Positions 36,354 through 45,980 are shown, counted from the first letter of the stretch. The stretch is DNA of 64,000 nt from Mycobacterium sp. IS-1496 (GCF_001499995.1 NZ_LQIU01000015.1:1-64000), one strand, 5' to 3'. Translations and numbers: made by a program. The notes: generated from the letters alone by a model not told the origin.

Positions 36354-38681
36354 TCAGGACGCCGGCTCGTCCTCGGCGAGCGTGAAGTAGTTCTCCTCCT
36401 CCTGCACGAAGTGCAACCGCAGCAACGTGTACAGACCGTAGAGACAGGCCAGCAGGTCATCGACCTGGTCGGGTTGGATCGCCCCGGTCGATTCGGCGAG
36501 GACGACATGGGCGCCGATGCGGTCGGCGAGCAGCTGGATCTCGGCGTGGGTCCGGCTCATGGTGGCGGTGGCCTCACCGCTGCCCAACGGGCGGGCCAAC
36601 GCCGGATACAGCTCGTTCTCCTCGGCCGCTTCGTGCGGCAGGATCCGGTCGGTGAGCAACCGGTGCACGGTTGTCAGCGAGTCCAATGCGGCGGCGTCGG
36701 GTGCCGCGGCCAGCCGGTCGGCGCTGTCGCGCAGCAGGGGGAGTGTCTCGCGAAGCTCATCGTGTTCAGCGGCGAAACGTCGCAGCAGCCGCTCGGTGGC
36801 GGGCGGCAGATCCATTGCGGCGGAGGGGTTTCGACGCAGGGCGCGCAGCGCGTTGAGGATCACCGCGACGTCGATGCCTTCCTGCAGGAGGGCGCCGACG
36901 GCGGGCGGTAACCAGCCGAAGGCCGCGACCACCATCGCCAGGAGCGACAGACTCATGCCCACCACGGCACTCTGGACGGCGATGCGCCGCGACCAGCGGG
37001 CCATGTCCATCGCGTCGGCGAGGCGGTCGACGCGATCCGTCGTCAGCACGATGTCGGCGGCCTCCGAGGACGCGGTCGCCCCCCGCGCACCCATCGCGAC
37101 ACCGACCGTCGCCGCGGCCAGCGCCGGGGCGTCGTTGATCCCGTCACCCACCATCACCGTCACCGCGCGTTCGCGCTCGTCCCGCACCGCGACGACCTTG
37201 TCCGCCGGCGTCTGCTCGGCGTACACCTCATCGAGTCCCAGCACGGTGCCGACCTCGCGGGCCGGTTCGGCGCGATCCCCGGTGAGCAGCACCAACCGGT
37301 TCAGCCCCGCCGCCCGCAGCCGGCGCATGGTCCGGGGGGCGTCGCGGCGCAACGGATCTCGCAGCAGTACCGCACCCACCGGGTCGTCCTCGATGCTCAC
37401 CCACGCGATCGCGGCGCCGTCCAGACTGGCCCGGTTGACCACACCGCCCTGCCAGCCGCGGGTCGTGCTCCCGGCCGGGAGCTTGCCCACCGAGACGCGA
37501 TGGCCGTCGACGGTGGCGGTGACACCGCGGCCGGGCTCTTCGACCACCTCGGTGGGAAGTGACAGCGTCAGGCCGCGATTGAGCGCCTCGGTGACGACGG
37601 CCTCGGCCAGCACGTGCGGGGAGAACTGGTCCACCGACGCCGCCTGCCGCAGCACCTCGGTCGCCTCGCCGCCGGGGGCGATGGCCACATCGACGACCAT
37701 CGGGCGTCCCATCGTCACCGTGCCGGTCTTGTCCATCACCAAAGTGGTTGCCCGACACAGGTTTTCCAGTGCCCCACCGCTGCGGATGATCACCCCGGCG
37801 CGGGAGGCGCGCGACAGCCCCGACACGATCGCGACGGGTGCCGCCAGCAGCAACGGACACGGCGTGGCCACCACCAGGACCGCCACTGCCCGCACCGCTG
37901 AACCGCTCGCCAGCCACGCCGCACCGGCCAGCAGCAGCGTCAAGGGCAGGAACCACGCGGCGTAGCGGTCGGCCAACCGCACCAGGGGGGCGTTCTCCGC
38001 GCCGGCCTGGCGGGCCAGCCGCACGATTCCGGCATAGGTGCTGTCCTCGGCCGTCGCAACGGCGCGTAACTCGAACGCTCCGCCGGCGTTCACGACACCG
38101 CTGCGCACCGGTTCGCCGACCGCGTGCTCGACCTGGAGCGGCTCACCGGTCAACGCGGACTCGTCGAGCACCGCCACGACGTCGCGCACCCGCCCGTCCA
38201 CGGGCACCACCTCGCCGGGCCCGACGATCAACACGTCGTCCGGGACGACCTCCTCCAGCGGAATCGTGTTCACCTGCATGCCGATCCGCCGTCGCGCGAA
38301 CCGTGGGGCCCGCTCCAGCAGCGCCCGCAGGTCATGAGAGGCGCGACGCGTGGCGGCGGCGTCCAGCGCGCGGCCACCGGCCAACATCACCGCTACCAGC
38401 GCACCGGCCAGATACTCGTGTACGAGCAGGGTGCCGACGAGCGACAGCACCGCGATCACGTCGACGCCGACCCGTCCACGACGCAACGCCGCGACCACCC
38501 ACACCACCGCAGGCACCACCGCGAGCACAGTCCCCACGATCCAGCACCCGTCAGCGACGGCACGCCGATCGGCCAGCCAGGCGACGCCGCCCGCGGCGAG
38601 TGCGGCCACGGTGAGCACCGCCAGCGCCGGCTCGATCAGCGGGCGAAGCCGCGAAACCCACGGAGTCCGATCGCCCATCAC
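36354..38681 (-). CDS. P1B-type ATPase fused to a C-terminal hemerythrin domain
   Basis: 775 residues. Transporter part: paired helices from residue 14, actuator ESALTGEP (174-181), membrane metal motif TPCP (273-276), phosphorylation site Asp317 in VMDKTGTVTMG, nucleotide region SPHVLA (354-359, where most P1B pumps have HP), hinge VGDGINDAPAL (511-521), and last helix pair at about 570-612. No N-terminal CxxC metal-binding domain. From residue 630 a hemerythrin (HHE) domain follows with candidate iron ligands His640, His683/Glu687, His712, His757/Glu761. Such a domain binds O2, NO or iron. ATG 38681 or the next ATG 38678 can be the start. Overlaps the preceding SRPBCC gene by 4 bp. Confidence 0.92.
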   Translation of the reverse strand: MMGDRTPWVSRLRPLIEPALAVLTVAALAAGGVAWLADRRAVADGCWIVGTVLAVVPAVVWVVAALRRGRVGVDVIAVLSLVGTLLVHEYLAGALVAVMLAGGRALDAAATRRASHDLRALLERAPRFARRRIGMQVNTIPLEEVVPDDVLIVGPGEVVPVDGRVRDVVAVLDESALTGEPLQVEHAVGEPVRSGVVNAGGAFELRAVATAEDSTYAGIVRLARQAGAENAPLVRLADRYAAWFLPLTLLLAGAAWLASGSAVRAVAVLVVATPCPLLLAAPVAIVSGLSRASRAGVIIRSGGALENLCRATTLVMDKTGTVTMGRPMVVDVAIAPGGEATEVLRQAASVDQFSPHVLAEAVVTEALNRGLTLSLPTEVVEEPGRGVTATVDGHRVSVGKLPAGSTTRGWQGGVVNRASLDGAAIAWVSIEDDPVGAVLLRDPLRRDAPRTMRRLRAAGLNRLVLLTGDRAEPAREVGTVLGLDEVYAEQTPADKVVAVRDERERAVTVMVGDGINDAPALAAATVGVAMGARGATASSEAADIVLTTDRVDRLADAMDMARWSRRIAVQSAVVGMSLSLLAMVVAAFGWLPPAVGALLQEGIDVAVILNALRALRRNPSAAMDLPPATERLLRRFAAEHDELRETLPLLRDSADRLAAAPDAAALDSLTTVHRLLTDRILPHEAAEENELYPALARPLGSGEATATMSRTHAEIQLLADRIGAHVVLAESTGAIQPDQVDDLLACLYGLYTLLRLHFVQEEENYFTLAEDEPAS

Positions 38682-39346
38682 ACCCCGAGTCGGCCTTCGA
38701 CAGCGGCTCGCTGCCGTGTCCGTTGCGCGCGTTCGGCGATGCCGCGCATCATCTTCTGCTCCATGATGAAGTGCGGGATGTCGAACCAGAAACGCCCCAC
38801 GGGTGTTCCGCTACCGCGCACCAGCAGGCGGGTGCCGCCGCCTTCGGGTCGCAGGACGAAAGACCAGTACCCGCCCGCTCGTTCCCCGTGTCGCACCCGT
38901 TCGAAATCGGCCGGTGACATGAGAACGAGGTGCGATTCGGCGGCGACCGCGGCGACGATCTGGCGGGCCACCGGACCGTAGCGCCGGGCCAACCAGATCG
39001 TGTCGCCCACCTCCAGGTGCTGCCATTCGGGGTGGATGACGTCGGCGTTGTGGATATCGGCGCCGACTGCGCGCTCGAGCGGCCAATAGCTGTAGAAACC
39101 ACCGCGGCCCTCACCGATCTGCGCCAGCCACGGCCACACATCCCGGGCCGGTGCGTCGATGGTCACGGCCCGGGTGGTGCGGATGGTGTCCCCGGCGACG
39201 AGCTCATCACCGGGCAGCGACGTGGTCAGTTCGTCGTCGCGCGCCCCCCATGTGTACATCCACGGTCGCGTGTGGAGGTGGTAGAGGGCGGCGAGGCCGG
39301 CCATCGCCATCACGTCCGCCAGTAGTGGTCGTTGCCTTCCCAACAC
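38678..39346 (-). CDS. SRPBCC family protein
   Basis: 222 residues with an N-terminal hydrophobic stretch (VMAMAGLAALYHLHTRPWMY) and then an SRPBCC domain: VTIDAPARDVWPWLAQIGEG, RGGFYSYWPLERAVGADIHN, LEVGDTIWLARRYG. A paralogue lies at 41591 on the other strand, and the two flank the PRTase/esterase gene. Similar proteins are found near DosR-regulon genes. Ligand unknown. Between the PRTase/esterase gene (9 bp upstream) and the ATPase gene (4-bp overlap). Confidence 0.85.
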   Translation of the reverse strand: MLGRQRPLLADVMAMAGLAALYHLHTRPWMYTWGARDDELTTSLPGDELVAGDTIRTTRAVTIDAPARDVWPWLAQIGEGRGGFYSYWPLERAVGADIHNADVIHPEWQHLEVGDTIWLARRYGPVARQIVAAVAAESHLVLMSPADFERVRHGERAGGYWSFVLRPEGGGTRLLVRGSGTPVGRFWFDIPHFIMEQKMMRGIAERAQRTRQRAAVEGRLGV

Positions 39347-39355
39347 GGTCGAACC

Positions 39356-41398
39356 TCACAATCCGCTGGGGTACGTCTCGGGGGTCTCGCCCGCCACCCA
39401 TTCGCTGGTGACCTCCAGCGGTTCGAGCGCCCGCGTCCGGTCGATGTGGATGATCGCGTCGTACTGATCGGCGGGCCGGACGTGGTAGTAGTGGCTCTGG
39501 CGCTCGGTCGCCGGGAGGTAGATGACGCCGATCGCCCGGCCCAACCGTACGGTGGACAGCGGTTCCTCGACGGCGCGGCTGATCAACGGGGACACCAGGA
39601 ACGCGGGTCGGTCGGCCTCGTGGAACAGCTCCTCGACGCTGCCGTTCAGGGCGGGACGGACGGCCTTGCGCTCGGCGCTGCCACCCCATTCGGCGGCTGC
39701 GGTGACCGTGCCCGTATACGTGGTCAGGCCGATCAAGCGGCAGCTCTCGCCGAAACGCTCACGCGCCAGCTGCCCCAGAGTCAGTTGACCGTCGGCGGCA
39801 ACCTCGGTGGCCCGGGCGTCACCGACATGGGAGTTGTGCGCCCACACCACGATTCGGGCAGGGTCGGCGCCGGGGTGGCGGTCGAGGTGAGCCAGCAGCG
39901 CCTGCAGTGTCTTGGCCATGTGTTCGTCACGCAGATTCCACGACGTCACACGACCGCTGAACATCGTCCGGTAGTAGACCTCCGCATCGCGGACGGTCTG
40001 GGCGTTCGGCTGGGCGTAGAACAGCTCGTCCTCGGCGAGCAGGCCGTCGCGGTGAAGGTAATCGATTGCGCTGTAGTTCATGTCGACCAACTGGTCCACT
40101 GCCTGGCGCTCACAGGACAGGCCCGCGCCGAAGGCGGCCGCATGACCGTAGGCCTGACCGTCGTCGGCCGCTGCGTGATCGAAGCAGGAGTAGCGCCGGC
40201 GGGCGCGGGCGGCCGCGCGCGGGTCGACCGAGTCGAGGTAGGAGATGACCTCCTCCATGGAGCGGTGCAGACTGTAGAGATCCAGGCCGTAGAAACCGGT
40301 TTCGCGCTGATCGAGGAAGCGGCGTTGCCGGTTGTGGGCATGTAGCCACTCGACGAAGTCCCGCACCACCACGTTGCGCCACATCCACGCCGGGAAGCGT
40401 TGGAATCCGCGGAGCGCGTCGTCGGCGGTGTCGTCCTCACCCAGGCCGCGGACGTAGCGGTTGACGCGGTAGGCGTCGGGCCAGTCGGCTTCCGCGGCGA
40501 CCCCGCAGAAACCCTTCTGTTCGATCAGCCACTTGGTGATGGCGGCGCGGGCGGCGTAGAACTCGTGGGTGCCGTGCGACCCCTCGCCGATGAGGACCAC
40601 CCGGGCGTCACCGATGATCTCCTCCAGCGCATCCAGTGGTGGCACGCCATCGGGTGCGTCCACCGCACACCGGCCCACCACGGCGGCCGGTGTCTGGGCG
40701 GTGGGCGCGGGTGCTGCGGTGACCCCCGTCGTCGGGGTGGTGAGGTACTCGCGGACTTCGTCGTCGCTCACCTGCCGGAAGTCCCAGAACGACTCACCGA
40801 CGGCGACGAACGGCGTCGGCATGCTCGCGCAGACCAGGTCGTCGGCGATGCCGAGGATCTCCTGGCACGTCGACTCCGGCGCGGCGGGCACCGCCACCAC
40901 GATCTCGGCCGGATCGGCGTCGCGCAGGGCCTGTACCGCGGCCATCATGCTGGCTCCGGTCGCCAGCCCGTCGTCGACGAGGACGACGGTCTTGCCGGAC
41001 ACGTCGAGGGGAGGGCGCCCGGGCCGGTAGGCGGCTTCCCTGCGGAAGAGTTCGCGTCCTTCCCGCTCGGCGATGTCCCGGAGTCGTTGGGGGCTGACGC
41101 GCAACGCGCGCACGACGTCGTCGTTGAGCACGACGCGACCGCCGGTGGCCAGCGCACCCATCGCGAACTCCTCGTGCCCCGGGGCGCCCAGCTTCCTGAC
41201 GATGAACGCGTCGAGTGGAGCGCCGAGGGCCGCGGCGACCTCCCACGCCACCGGGATGCCGCCGCGTGCGAGCCCCAACACGATGACGTCATCTCGCCCG
41301 CGGTACGCGGTGAGCAGATCCGCCAGCACCCGACCCGCTTCGCGGCGGTCCCGGAAGACGCGCCGGGGGGTTTGCAGCGGTCGGTGGGTCCGAGTCAT
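39356..41398 (-). CDS. Phosphoribosyltransferase-erythromycin esterase fusion (Rv2030c-like)
   Basis: 680 residues. Residues about 10-215 form a PRTase with [33 protein letters not shown] and the PRPP loop [20 protein letters not shown]. Residues about 245-670 are an erythromycin-esterase-like domain: [54 protein letters not shown]. Same composition and size as Rv2030c, a DosR-regulon gene next to hspX-type genes in M. tuberculosis. Substrates of both halves are unknown. ATG 41398 ([10 protein letters not shown]) chosen; a DosR box is 63 bp upstream. Confidence 0.92.
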   Translation of the reverse strand: MTRTHRPLQTPRRVFRDRREAGRVLADLLTAYRGRDDVIVLGLARGGIPVAWEVAAALGAPLDAFIVRKLGAPGHEEFAMGALATGGRVVLNDDVVRALRVSPQRLRDIAEREGRELFRREAAYRPGRPPLDVSGKTVVLVDDGLATGASMMAAVQALRDADPAEIVVAVPAAPESTCQEILGIADDLVCASMPTPFVAVGESFWDFRQVSDDEVREYLTTPTTGVTAAPAPTAQTPAAVVGRCAVDAPDGVPPLDALEEIIGDARVVLIGEGSHGTHEFYAARAAITKWLIEQKGFCGVAAEADWPDAYRVNRYVRGLGEDDTADDALRGFQRFPAWMWRNVVVRDFVEWLHAHNRQRRFLDQRETGFYGLDLYSLHRSMEEVISYLDSVDPRAAARARRRYSCFDHAAADDGQAYGHAAAFGAGLSCERQAVDQLVDMNYSAIDYLHRDGLLAEDELFYAQPNAQTVRDAEVYYRTMFSGRVTSWNLRDEHMAKTLQALLAHLDRHPGADPARIVVWAHNSHVGDARATEVAADGQLTLGQLARERFGESCRLIGLTTYTGTVTAAAEWGGSAERKAVRPALNGSVEELFHEADRPAFLVSPLISRAVEEPLSTVRLGRAIGVIYLPATERQSHYYHVRPADQYDAIIHIDRTRALEPLEVTSEWVAGETPETYPSGL

Positions 41399-41460
41399 CG
41401 TCTCTCCGATCAGCGGTTTGCCTACACCGGTATCCGACCACCGTCGGATCGGCACAGCTA

Positions 41461-41474
41461 GGGACCGAAGTCCT
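41461..41474. promoter_or_regulatory. DosR box upstream of the PRTase-esterase operon
   Basis: GGGACCGAAGTCCT, 63 bp upstream of the start at 41398. One mismatch in the right half of the consensus. Confidence 0.65.
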
Positions 41475-41540
41475 CCGGGCGGGGGCCGTTCGTACAGCGG
41501 GTGGCTGCGGTGCACGGACACCTACGGCGGCAATGCGAAA

Positions 41541-41554
41541 GGGACCACCGGCCC
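41541..41554. promoter_or_regulatory. DosR box upstream of the SRPBCC gene at 41591
   Basis: GGGACCACCGGCCC, 37 bp before the ATG at 41591, inside the same divergent gap as the box at 41461. Confidence 0.7.
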
Positions 41555-41590
41555 TAGCGGACGGCGACGGCGTGGGCGGAGGCTGGGCAC

Positions 41591-42268
41591 ATGACCAACG
41601 GTGTGGTGAAGCTGGGTGCGACAGGGGCCCTGCTCTACGCGGCAAGACGGTACTTCCGCGATTGGGGCACCACCAAAGCGGAATCAGGTAGCCACTTACC
41701 CGGTGATCGACTCGTGCACCCGCCGGTGATTCAAGCCACCGAGGCGGTGTGGATCGACGCGCCCGCCGAGGCGACGTGGCCGTGGCTGGTCCAGATGGGT
41801 CAGAACCGGGGCGGCCTTTACAGTTACGAGAGAGCGGAGAACAGGCTGGGTCTGAAGTACCGCAACGCCGATGAGCTCCACGAGGAATGGCAGCACCTCG
41901 CGGAGGGGGACGCGGTGAGGCTGGTGCCACGGGGCTGGTTCGGGTTGGCCGACGGCGTCGAGATGCGGGTCGCCGAACTCGTCGAGGGGCAGACGATCGT
42001 TTTGTTCGCCGAACCGCCGGGGGTTCCGTGGACGGTGGTCTGGTCGTTCCACCTGATGCCTCGCGGAGAGGACCGCTGCAGACTGCTGATCAGGTCCCGT
42101 CTGGGACTACGTCACCCCGGCGAGGTGATGCTCGCTGAATTGTTCGGGCCGGCGAGGGCGTTGCTCACCCGCGGCATGCTGATCGGCATCAAGCGTCGCG
42201 CCGAGAGCGACCGTCAGGCGGAGGCAGCCGCGGCCGCGGCGAGTGCGGAGGCTCACCGCGTCGGTTAG
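41591..42268 (+). CDS. SRPBCC family protein
   Basis: 225 residues. VKLGATGALLYAARRYF is an N-terminal hydrophobic helix; the SRPBCC domain follows: VWIDAPAEATWPWLVQMGQN, RGGLYSYERAENRLGLKYRN, LAEGDAVRLVPRGWFGLADG. Clear paralogue of 38678-39346. Ends with an Ala-rich tail. Stop codon overlaps the stop of the PPOX gene by 4 bp. Confidence 0.86.
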   Translation: MTNGVVKLGATGALLYAARRYFRDWGTTKAESGSHLPGDRLVHPPVIQATEAVWIDAPAEATWPWLVQMGQNRGGLYSYERAENRLGLKYRNADELHEEWQHLAEGDAVRLVPRGWFGLADGVEMRVAELVEGQTIVLFAEPPGVPWTVVWSFHLMPRGEDRCRLLIRSRLGLRHPGEVMLAELFGPARALLTRGMLIGIKRRAESDRQAEAAAAAASAEAHRVG

Positions 42269-42696
42269 CTCGCCGTCCCCGGTCCGAAGGCGAATCGCCG
42301 GCCGGTGACGGTCAGCGGCCGGATCCGGACGTAGTGCTGCTTCGCCGTCGACGTCCACGGAAGTAGCTGCCCGCGTTCGGCTTCGGCCAATTCGTCGTCA
42401 TCGTGGAGGATCTTGGCCACCCCCTTGACCACGACGCTCCAGCCTTCGGCGACGTTGTGGTCGTCGGCCTCGAACAGCACATTGTGGTTGATCGCCGTAC
42501 TCACCAGCTTGGTTCCTTCGGCCGTGCGGAACAGCACGGTGCGCCGCTGGACGACGAAATTGACCGGGAAGATCTCGGGCTGGCCGTCGACGCTCGTGAC
42601 GAGTCGGCCGAGGGACACAGCCGACAAGAGGTTCCAGCATTCGCTCAGGGGGAGGACGGAGACCGGCGCGGTTCCGGACCTGGTTTCGTCGGACAT
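42265..42696 (-). CDS. Pyridoxamine 5'-phosphate oxidase-like flavin/F420-binding protein
   Basis: 143 residues if started at ATG 42696 (MSDETRSGTA). Split beta-barrel fold: LPLSECWNLLSAVSLGRLVT, PEIFPVNFVVQRRTVLFRTA, VLFEADDHNVAEGWSVVVKG. Family members bind FMN, F420 or heme. The frame extends to ATG 42726 and ATG 42759, but a DosR box at 42762-42775 makes a start downstream of it more likely. Rv3129 and similar small PPOX proteins belong to DosR regulons. Confidence 0.85.
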   Translation of the reverse strand: MSDETRSGTAPVSVLPLSECWNLLSAVSLGRLVTSVDGQPEIFPVNFVVQRRTVLFRTAEGTKLVSTAINHNVLFEADDHNVAEGWSVVVKGVAKILHDDDELAEAERGQLLPWTSTAKQHYVRIRPLTVTGRRFAFGPGTAS

Positions 42697-42761
42697 GGCT
42701 GCGACGCTATCGCGGTCCGGAGTCATGGCACGAGTCTCGGTGAGGGGGTCCGCGGACAACA

Positions 42762-42775
42762 GGGTCGAAAGTCCC
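42762..42775. promoter_or_regulatory. DosR box between PPOX and DUF1918 genes
   Basis: GGGTCGAAAGTCCC, a perfect inverted arrangement of half sites (GGGTC/GTCCC type). 66 bp before the PPOX start, 109 bp before the DUF1918 start on the other strand. Confidence 0.7.
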
Positions 42776-42883
42776 TATCGGCGGAGGGCCGTCGGGACGT
42801 TCGACCCGTCCGCTGGTGTCCTCCTGCCCTTACCCGACGAGGGCGTGGCCGACGACAGTGATCGTCGGACGGAAGGGGATGTC

Positions 42884-43150
42884 ATGAAGGCCAAGGTGGG
42901 TGACTGGCTCGTTGTCAAGGGAACGGCGGTCGACCGCCCCGAACACCGGGGGTTGATCACCGAGGTGCATTCCGAGGACGGCTCACCGCCGTACGTGGTG
43001 CGCTGGCTGGAGACCGACCACGTGGCGACGGTGTTCCCGGGCCCGGATGCCGTGGTCCTCACCGCCGAAGAGCAACGCGCCGCCGACGAACGCGCACGCC
43101 ACCGGTTCGGAGCCGTGCAGTCCGCCATCCTCCACGACAACGGAAAGTAA
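42884..43150 (+). CDS. DUF1918 domain protein
   Basis: 88 residues: MKAKVGDWLVVKGTAVDRPE, RGLITEVHSEDGSPPYVVRW, DHVATVFPGPDAVV. The SH3-like DUF1918 domain occupies residues 1-60; a short charged helix follows. Function unknown. ATG 42884 has GGAAGGGG upstream. Followed after 26 bp by a USP gene in the same direction, likely one operon. Confidence 0.88.
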   Translation: MKAKVGDWLVVKGTAVDRPEHRGLITEVHSEDGSPPYVVRWLETDHVATVFPGPDAVVLTAEEQRAADERARHRFGAVQSAILHDNGK

Positions 43151-43176
43151 TCGGCCTGCCGGGCGGAGGAGCGATC

Positions 43177-43905
43177 ATGAGCGACGAACGGCGATTCTCC
43201 TCGGTGCTGGTGGGTATCGACGGGTCCGGCGCGGCGATCGGCGCCGCGACGTGGGCGGTGGAGGAGGCCGTCAGCCGATCCGTCCCTTTGATTCTCATCT
43301 GCGTGATGAAGTCGATGCATCCGTCCGCCGACGAGTACCAACGCGAACTGCACCACGCCGATGCGTCGCTTCGCGCCGCGCGCGCTGCCGTCGAGGCGAC
43401 CGGGCGTCCGGTCAAGGTGGACACGGAGATCGCCACCGGTCAACCCGCGGCGGTGCTCATCGCCCGCTCCCGGGACGCGGACCTCGTGTGCGTGGGATCG
43501 GTCGGCATCGACCGATATGGAAGGTCCATACTGGGTTCCACCGCAACGGATCTCGCCGAACAGGCGCACTGTCCGGTGGCGGTGATCCGTTTCACCCAGA
43601 CCGGTGACCCCGGCGACGTCCGCTGGATCGTCGCCGCGGCGACCGGCACACCCGACGACGAGGCGGTCATCGAAGGCGCGGTGCGCGAAGCGCGACTCCG
43701 CAAGCTTCCGGTGCTGCTCCTCGGCCGGTCGCCTCGGGGTGGCGTCGAGAGCGGCGAACTCGACCGCATCGTCGCACAGTGGCGGAAGAGTTTCGGCGAC
43801 GTCCACATCTACCCCGTCGCGGCCCCGGGGGACGTCGCTCACTTCGTCCGCGAGCACGACGAACCGATCGACCTGGCGGTGATCGGCGCCGCCGACGCCG
43901 GGTGA
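43177..43905 (+). CDS. Universal stress protein, C-terminally truncated by an in-frame TGA
   Basis: 242 residues as read. First USP domain complete with LVCVGSVGIDRYGRSILGST (G-x2-G-x9-GS). The second domain stops at VIGAADAG, TGA 43903-43905. Beyond it the same frame continues open for 25 codons (LAAILGPHGHPVFPHGRSSV and on) to TGA 43981-43983. The intact paralogue at 49751 ends AADAEAVADIVGPHGALFDG..., so the missing tail is clearly still encoded but cut off. Resembles Rv3134c-type USPs. Either a recent nonsense mutation, a sequencing error, or read-through. Confidence 0.85.
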   Translation: MSDERRFSSVLVGIDGSGAAIGAATWAVEEAVSRSVPLILICVMKSMHPSADEYQRELHHADASLRAARAAVEATGRPVKVDTEIATGQPAAVLIARSRDADLVCVGSVGIDRYGRSILGSTATDLAEQAHCPVAVIRFTQTGDPGDVRWIVAAATGTPDDEAVIEGAVREARLRKLPVLLLGRSPRGGVESGELDRIVAQWRKSFGDVHIYPVAAPGDVAHFVREHDEPIDLAVIGAADAG

Positions 43906-44052
43906 CTCGCGGCGATCCTTGGCCCACACGGACATCCGGTGTTCCCGCACGGGCGCTCGTCGGTCCTCGTGATCCGGACCTGATATGGAACGCCGGGGAC
44001 TCACTGCGAAGTTGCGAACGGTGGCCGCCATCGTGCACTACGTGGGTAAGCG

Positions 44053-44066
44053 GTGACCAATGGCCC
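44053..44066. promoter_or_regulatory. DosR box upstream of the Rv0079-like gene
   Basis: GTGACCAATGGCCC, one mismatch in the left half, 36 bp before GTG 44103. Confidence 0.55.
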
Positions 44067-44102
44067 TTCTCGTGCGGGCGGGACATGCGTACGAAAGGTC
44101 AT

Positions 44103-44906
44103 GTGAGCGAAAACGACCGCGTGCAGGCGGAATTCGACGTCGACGTCACCACCGGTGGTGACATGCCGGGTGCGGTCGACTACGCCAGGGCCAAGATCGG
44201 CCGGCTGGGCCGTGTCGCCGACGGCCCGGTCCTCGCTGCCCGCGTGAGGTTGACCGAGCGGCCCGCCCCGACCGGGAAGCGGCCCGTCATCGCACAGGCC
44301 AACCTCGACGTGGCGGGCAGGCTGGTGCGCGCGCAGGTCGAGGGCGCCACCGCCCGTGAGGCGATCGATCGGCTCGAGGATCGACTGCGCCGGCGGCTCG
44401 AGCGGGTGGCGCGCCACTGGGAAGCGCGGCGGGGCGCGATGCCCACCGGCCAGCCGCACGAATGGCGTCACCACTCCGAACCCGAGCGTCGCCCGGCCCA
44501 CTTCCCGCGTCCGGCTCAGGACCGTGAAGTGGTGCGGCGCAAGGCGTTCACCCTCGACGCGTGCACCCTCGACGAGGCGGCGGAGGAGATGGAGCTCCTC
44601 GACCACGATTTTCACCTGTTCACCGAAAAAGCCACCGGGTACGCCGCTGTGCTGTCTCGAGGCGGGGAGGCCGGATACCGCCTGACGCTCGTCGCGCCCA
44701 GGTCCCGAGAGCACCTGGCGCCGTTCCGACTGCCCGTGGCGATCAGCGACCAGCAGGTGCCTTGCCTGACGACGGCACAAGCCGTCGAGCGCCTGAATCT
44801 GTCTGGGCTGCCGTTCCTGTTCTTCGTCGAAGCCGCCGAGGGACGTGCCTGCGTGCTGTATCACCGCTATGACGGCCATTACGGCTTGATCACGCCGGCG
44901 GGATAG
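44103..44906 (+). CDS. Rv0079-like ribosome-associated dormancy factor (S30AE C-terminal type)
   Basis: 267 residues from GTG 44103 (VSENDRVQAE), or 273 from ATG 44085. N-terminal part is HPF-like (about residues 15-100, DYARAKIGRLGRVADGPVLA). Two copies of the S30AE C-terminal fold follow: VVRRKAFTLDACTLDEAAEE ... DHDFHLFTEKATG and VPCLTTAQAVERLNLSGLPF ... YHRYDGHYGLITP. This is the layout of Rv0079 (dormancy-associated translation inhibitor). It would bind the 30S subunit and silence translation in hypoxia. A DosR-box-like site is just upstream; the AAAGG before GTG 44103 favours that start. Confidence 0.87.
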   Translation: MSENDRVQAEFDVDVTTGGDMPGAVDYARAKIGRLGRVADGPVLAARVRLTERPAPTGKRPVIAQANLDVAGRLVRAQVEGATAREAIDRLEDRLRRRLERVARHWEARRGAMPTGQPHEWRHHSEPERRPAHFPRPAQDREVVRRKAFTLDACTLDEAAEEMELLDHDFHLFTEKATGYAAVLSRGGEAGYRLTLVAPRSREHLAPFRLPVAISDQQVPCLTTAQAVERLNLSGLPFLFFVEAAEGRACVLYHRYDGHYGLITPAG

Positions 44907-44912
44907 GGGGCG

Positions 44913-45929
44913 GTGACTGTGCGGACCATGCATGCCTGGCGGGTGCGCGTTCCGGGGCCGATGGCCACGCGCCCGCTCGAGTGGTGCACCACCGAGGTGC
45001 CCGAACCCGGTAGCGGTGAGCTCCTGATCGCCGTGCGGGCATGCGGGGTGTGCCGAACCGACCTGCACATCGCGGAGGGCGATCTGTCCGTCCACCGTCA
45101 CCACGTGACGCCCGGACACGAGGTCGTAGGAGAGGTCGTCGAACTCGGACCCGACACCGATCCGGAGTCCGCGGTCGGCGACCGGGTGGGCGTGGCGTGG
45201 CTCAGGCACACCTGCGGACAGTGCCGCTACTGTCTGCGCGGGCAGGAGAACCTGTGCCGGCACTCGCGCTACACCGGGTGGGACGCCGACGGTGGTTATG
45301 CCGAATTCACCACGGCACCCGCGGCTTTCGTGCACCGACTGCCGTCCGGCTACACCGACACCGAGCTGGCCCCGCTGTTGTGTGCGGGGATCATCGGATA
45401 CCGGTCGCTGCTGCGGGCGGACCTGCCACCCGGCGGTCGGTTGGGCATCTACGGATTCGGCGGCAGCGCCCACATCACCGCGCAGGTGGCGTTGGCGCAG
45501 GGCGCCGAGGTCCACGTGATGACCCGAGGAGAGCGCGCACAGGACCTGGCGCGGGGGCTGGGCGCAGCGTCGGTGCAGGGCGCCGCCGACCCGCCCCCGG
45601 TGAAACTGGATGCCGCGATCCTCTTCGCCCCGGTGGGCGATCTGGTGTTACCCGCGCTCGAGGGTCTGGACCGCGGGGGGACGCTCGCCATCGCGGGCAT
45701 CCACCTCAGCGACATCCCGTCACTGGACTATCAACGCCACCTGTTCGAGGAACGCCAGGTGCGGTCGGTGACCGCGAACACCCGTGCAGACGCGCGGGCG
45801 TTCCTCGAGTTCGCCGGCCGCCACCACATCGAGGTGACGAGCCCGGAGTACCCGATGGACCGTGCGGACGCCGCGCTCGACGATCTGTGCGCCGGCCGCA
45901 TCGCCGGCGCTGCCGTCCTGCTCGGGTGA
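44913..45929 (+). CDS. Zinc-binding alcohol dehydrogenase (AdhA-like)
   Basis: 338 residues from GTG 44913. Catalytic zinc ligands in [15 protein letters not shown] and [10 protein letters not shown]; structural zinc cysteines in [15 protein letters not shown]; nucleotide loop [17 protein letters not shown]. Close in pattern to the AdhA family (Rv1862) rather than to the ADH at 30743. Only 6 bp after the Rv0079-like gene, so co-transcribed. Confidence 0.92.
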   Translation: MTVRTMHAWRVRVPGPMATRPLEWCTTEVPEPGSGELLIAVRACGVCRTDLHIAEGDLSVHRHHVTPGHEVVGEVVELGPDTDPESAVGDRVGVAWLRHTCGQCRYCLRGQENLCRHSRYTGWDADGGYAEFTTAPAAFVHRLPSGYTDTELAPLLCAGIIGYRSLLRADLPPGGRLGIYGFGGSAHITAQVALAQGAEVHVMTRGERAQDLARGLGAASVQGAADPPPVKLDAAILFAPVGDLVLPALEGLDRGGTLAIAGIHLSDIPSLDYQRHLFEERQVRSVTANTRADARAFLEFAGRHHIEVTSPEYPMDRADAALDDLCAGRIAGAAVLLG

Positions 45930-45966
45930 GCGGGACACCAGGTGGGGCAATCGGCATCACCGGTTC

Positions 45967-45980
45967 GGGACCAACGACCC
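45967..45980. promoter_or_regulatory. DosR box upstream of the zinc-ribbon membrane protein
   Basis: GGGACCAACGACCC, good left half and one mismatch in the right half, 69 bp before ATG 46049. Confidence 0.65.

Noticed and set aside
36517..37965. Ser/Arg-rich 482-codon frame opposite the P1B ATPase
   Set aside because: Antisense shadow; all P-type ATPase motifs are on the other strand.
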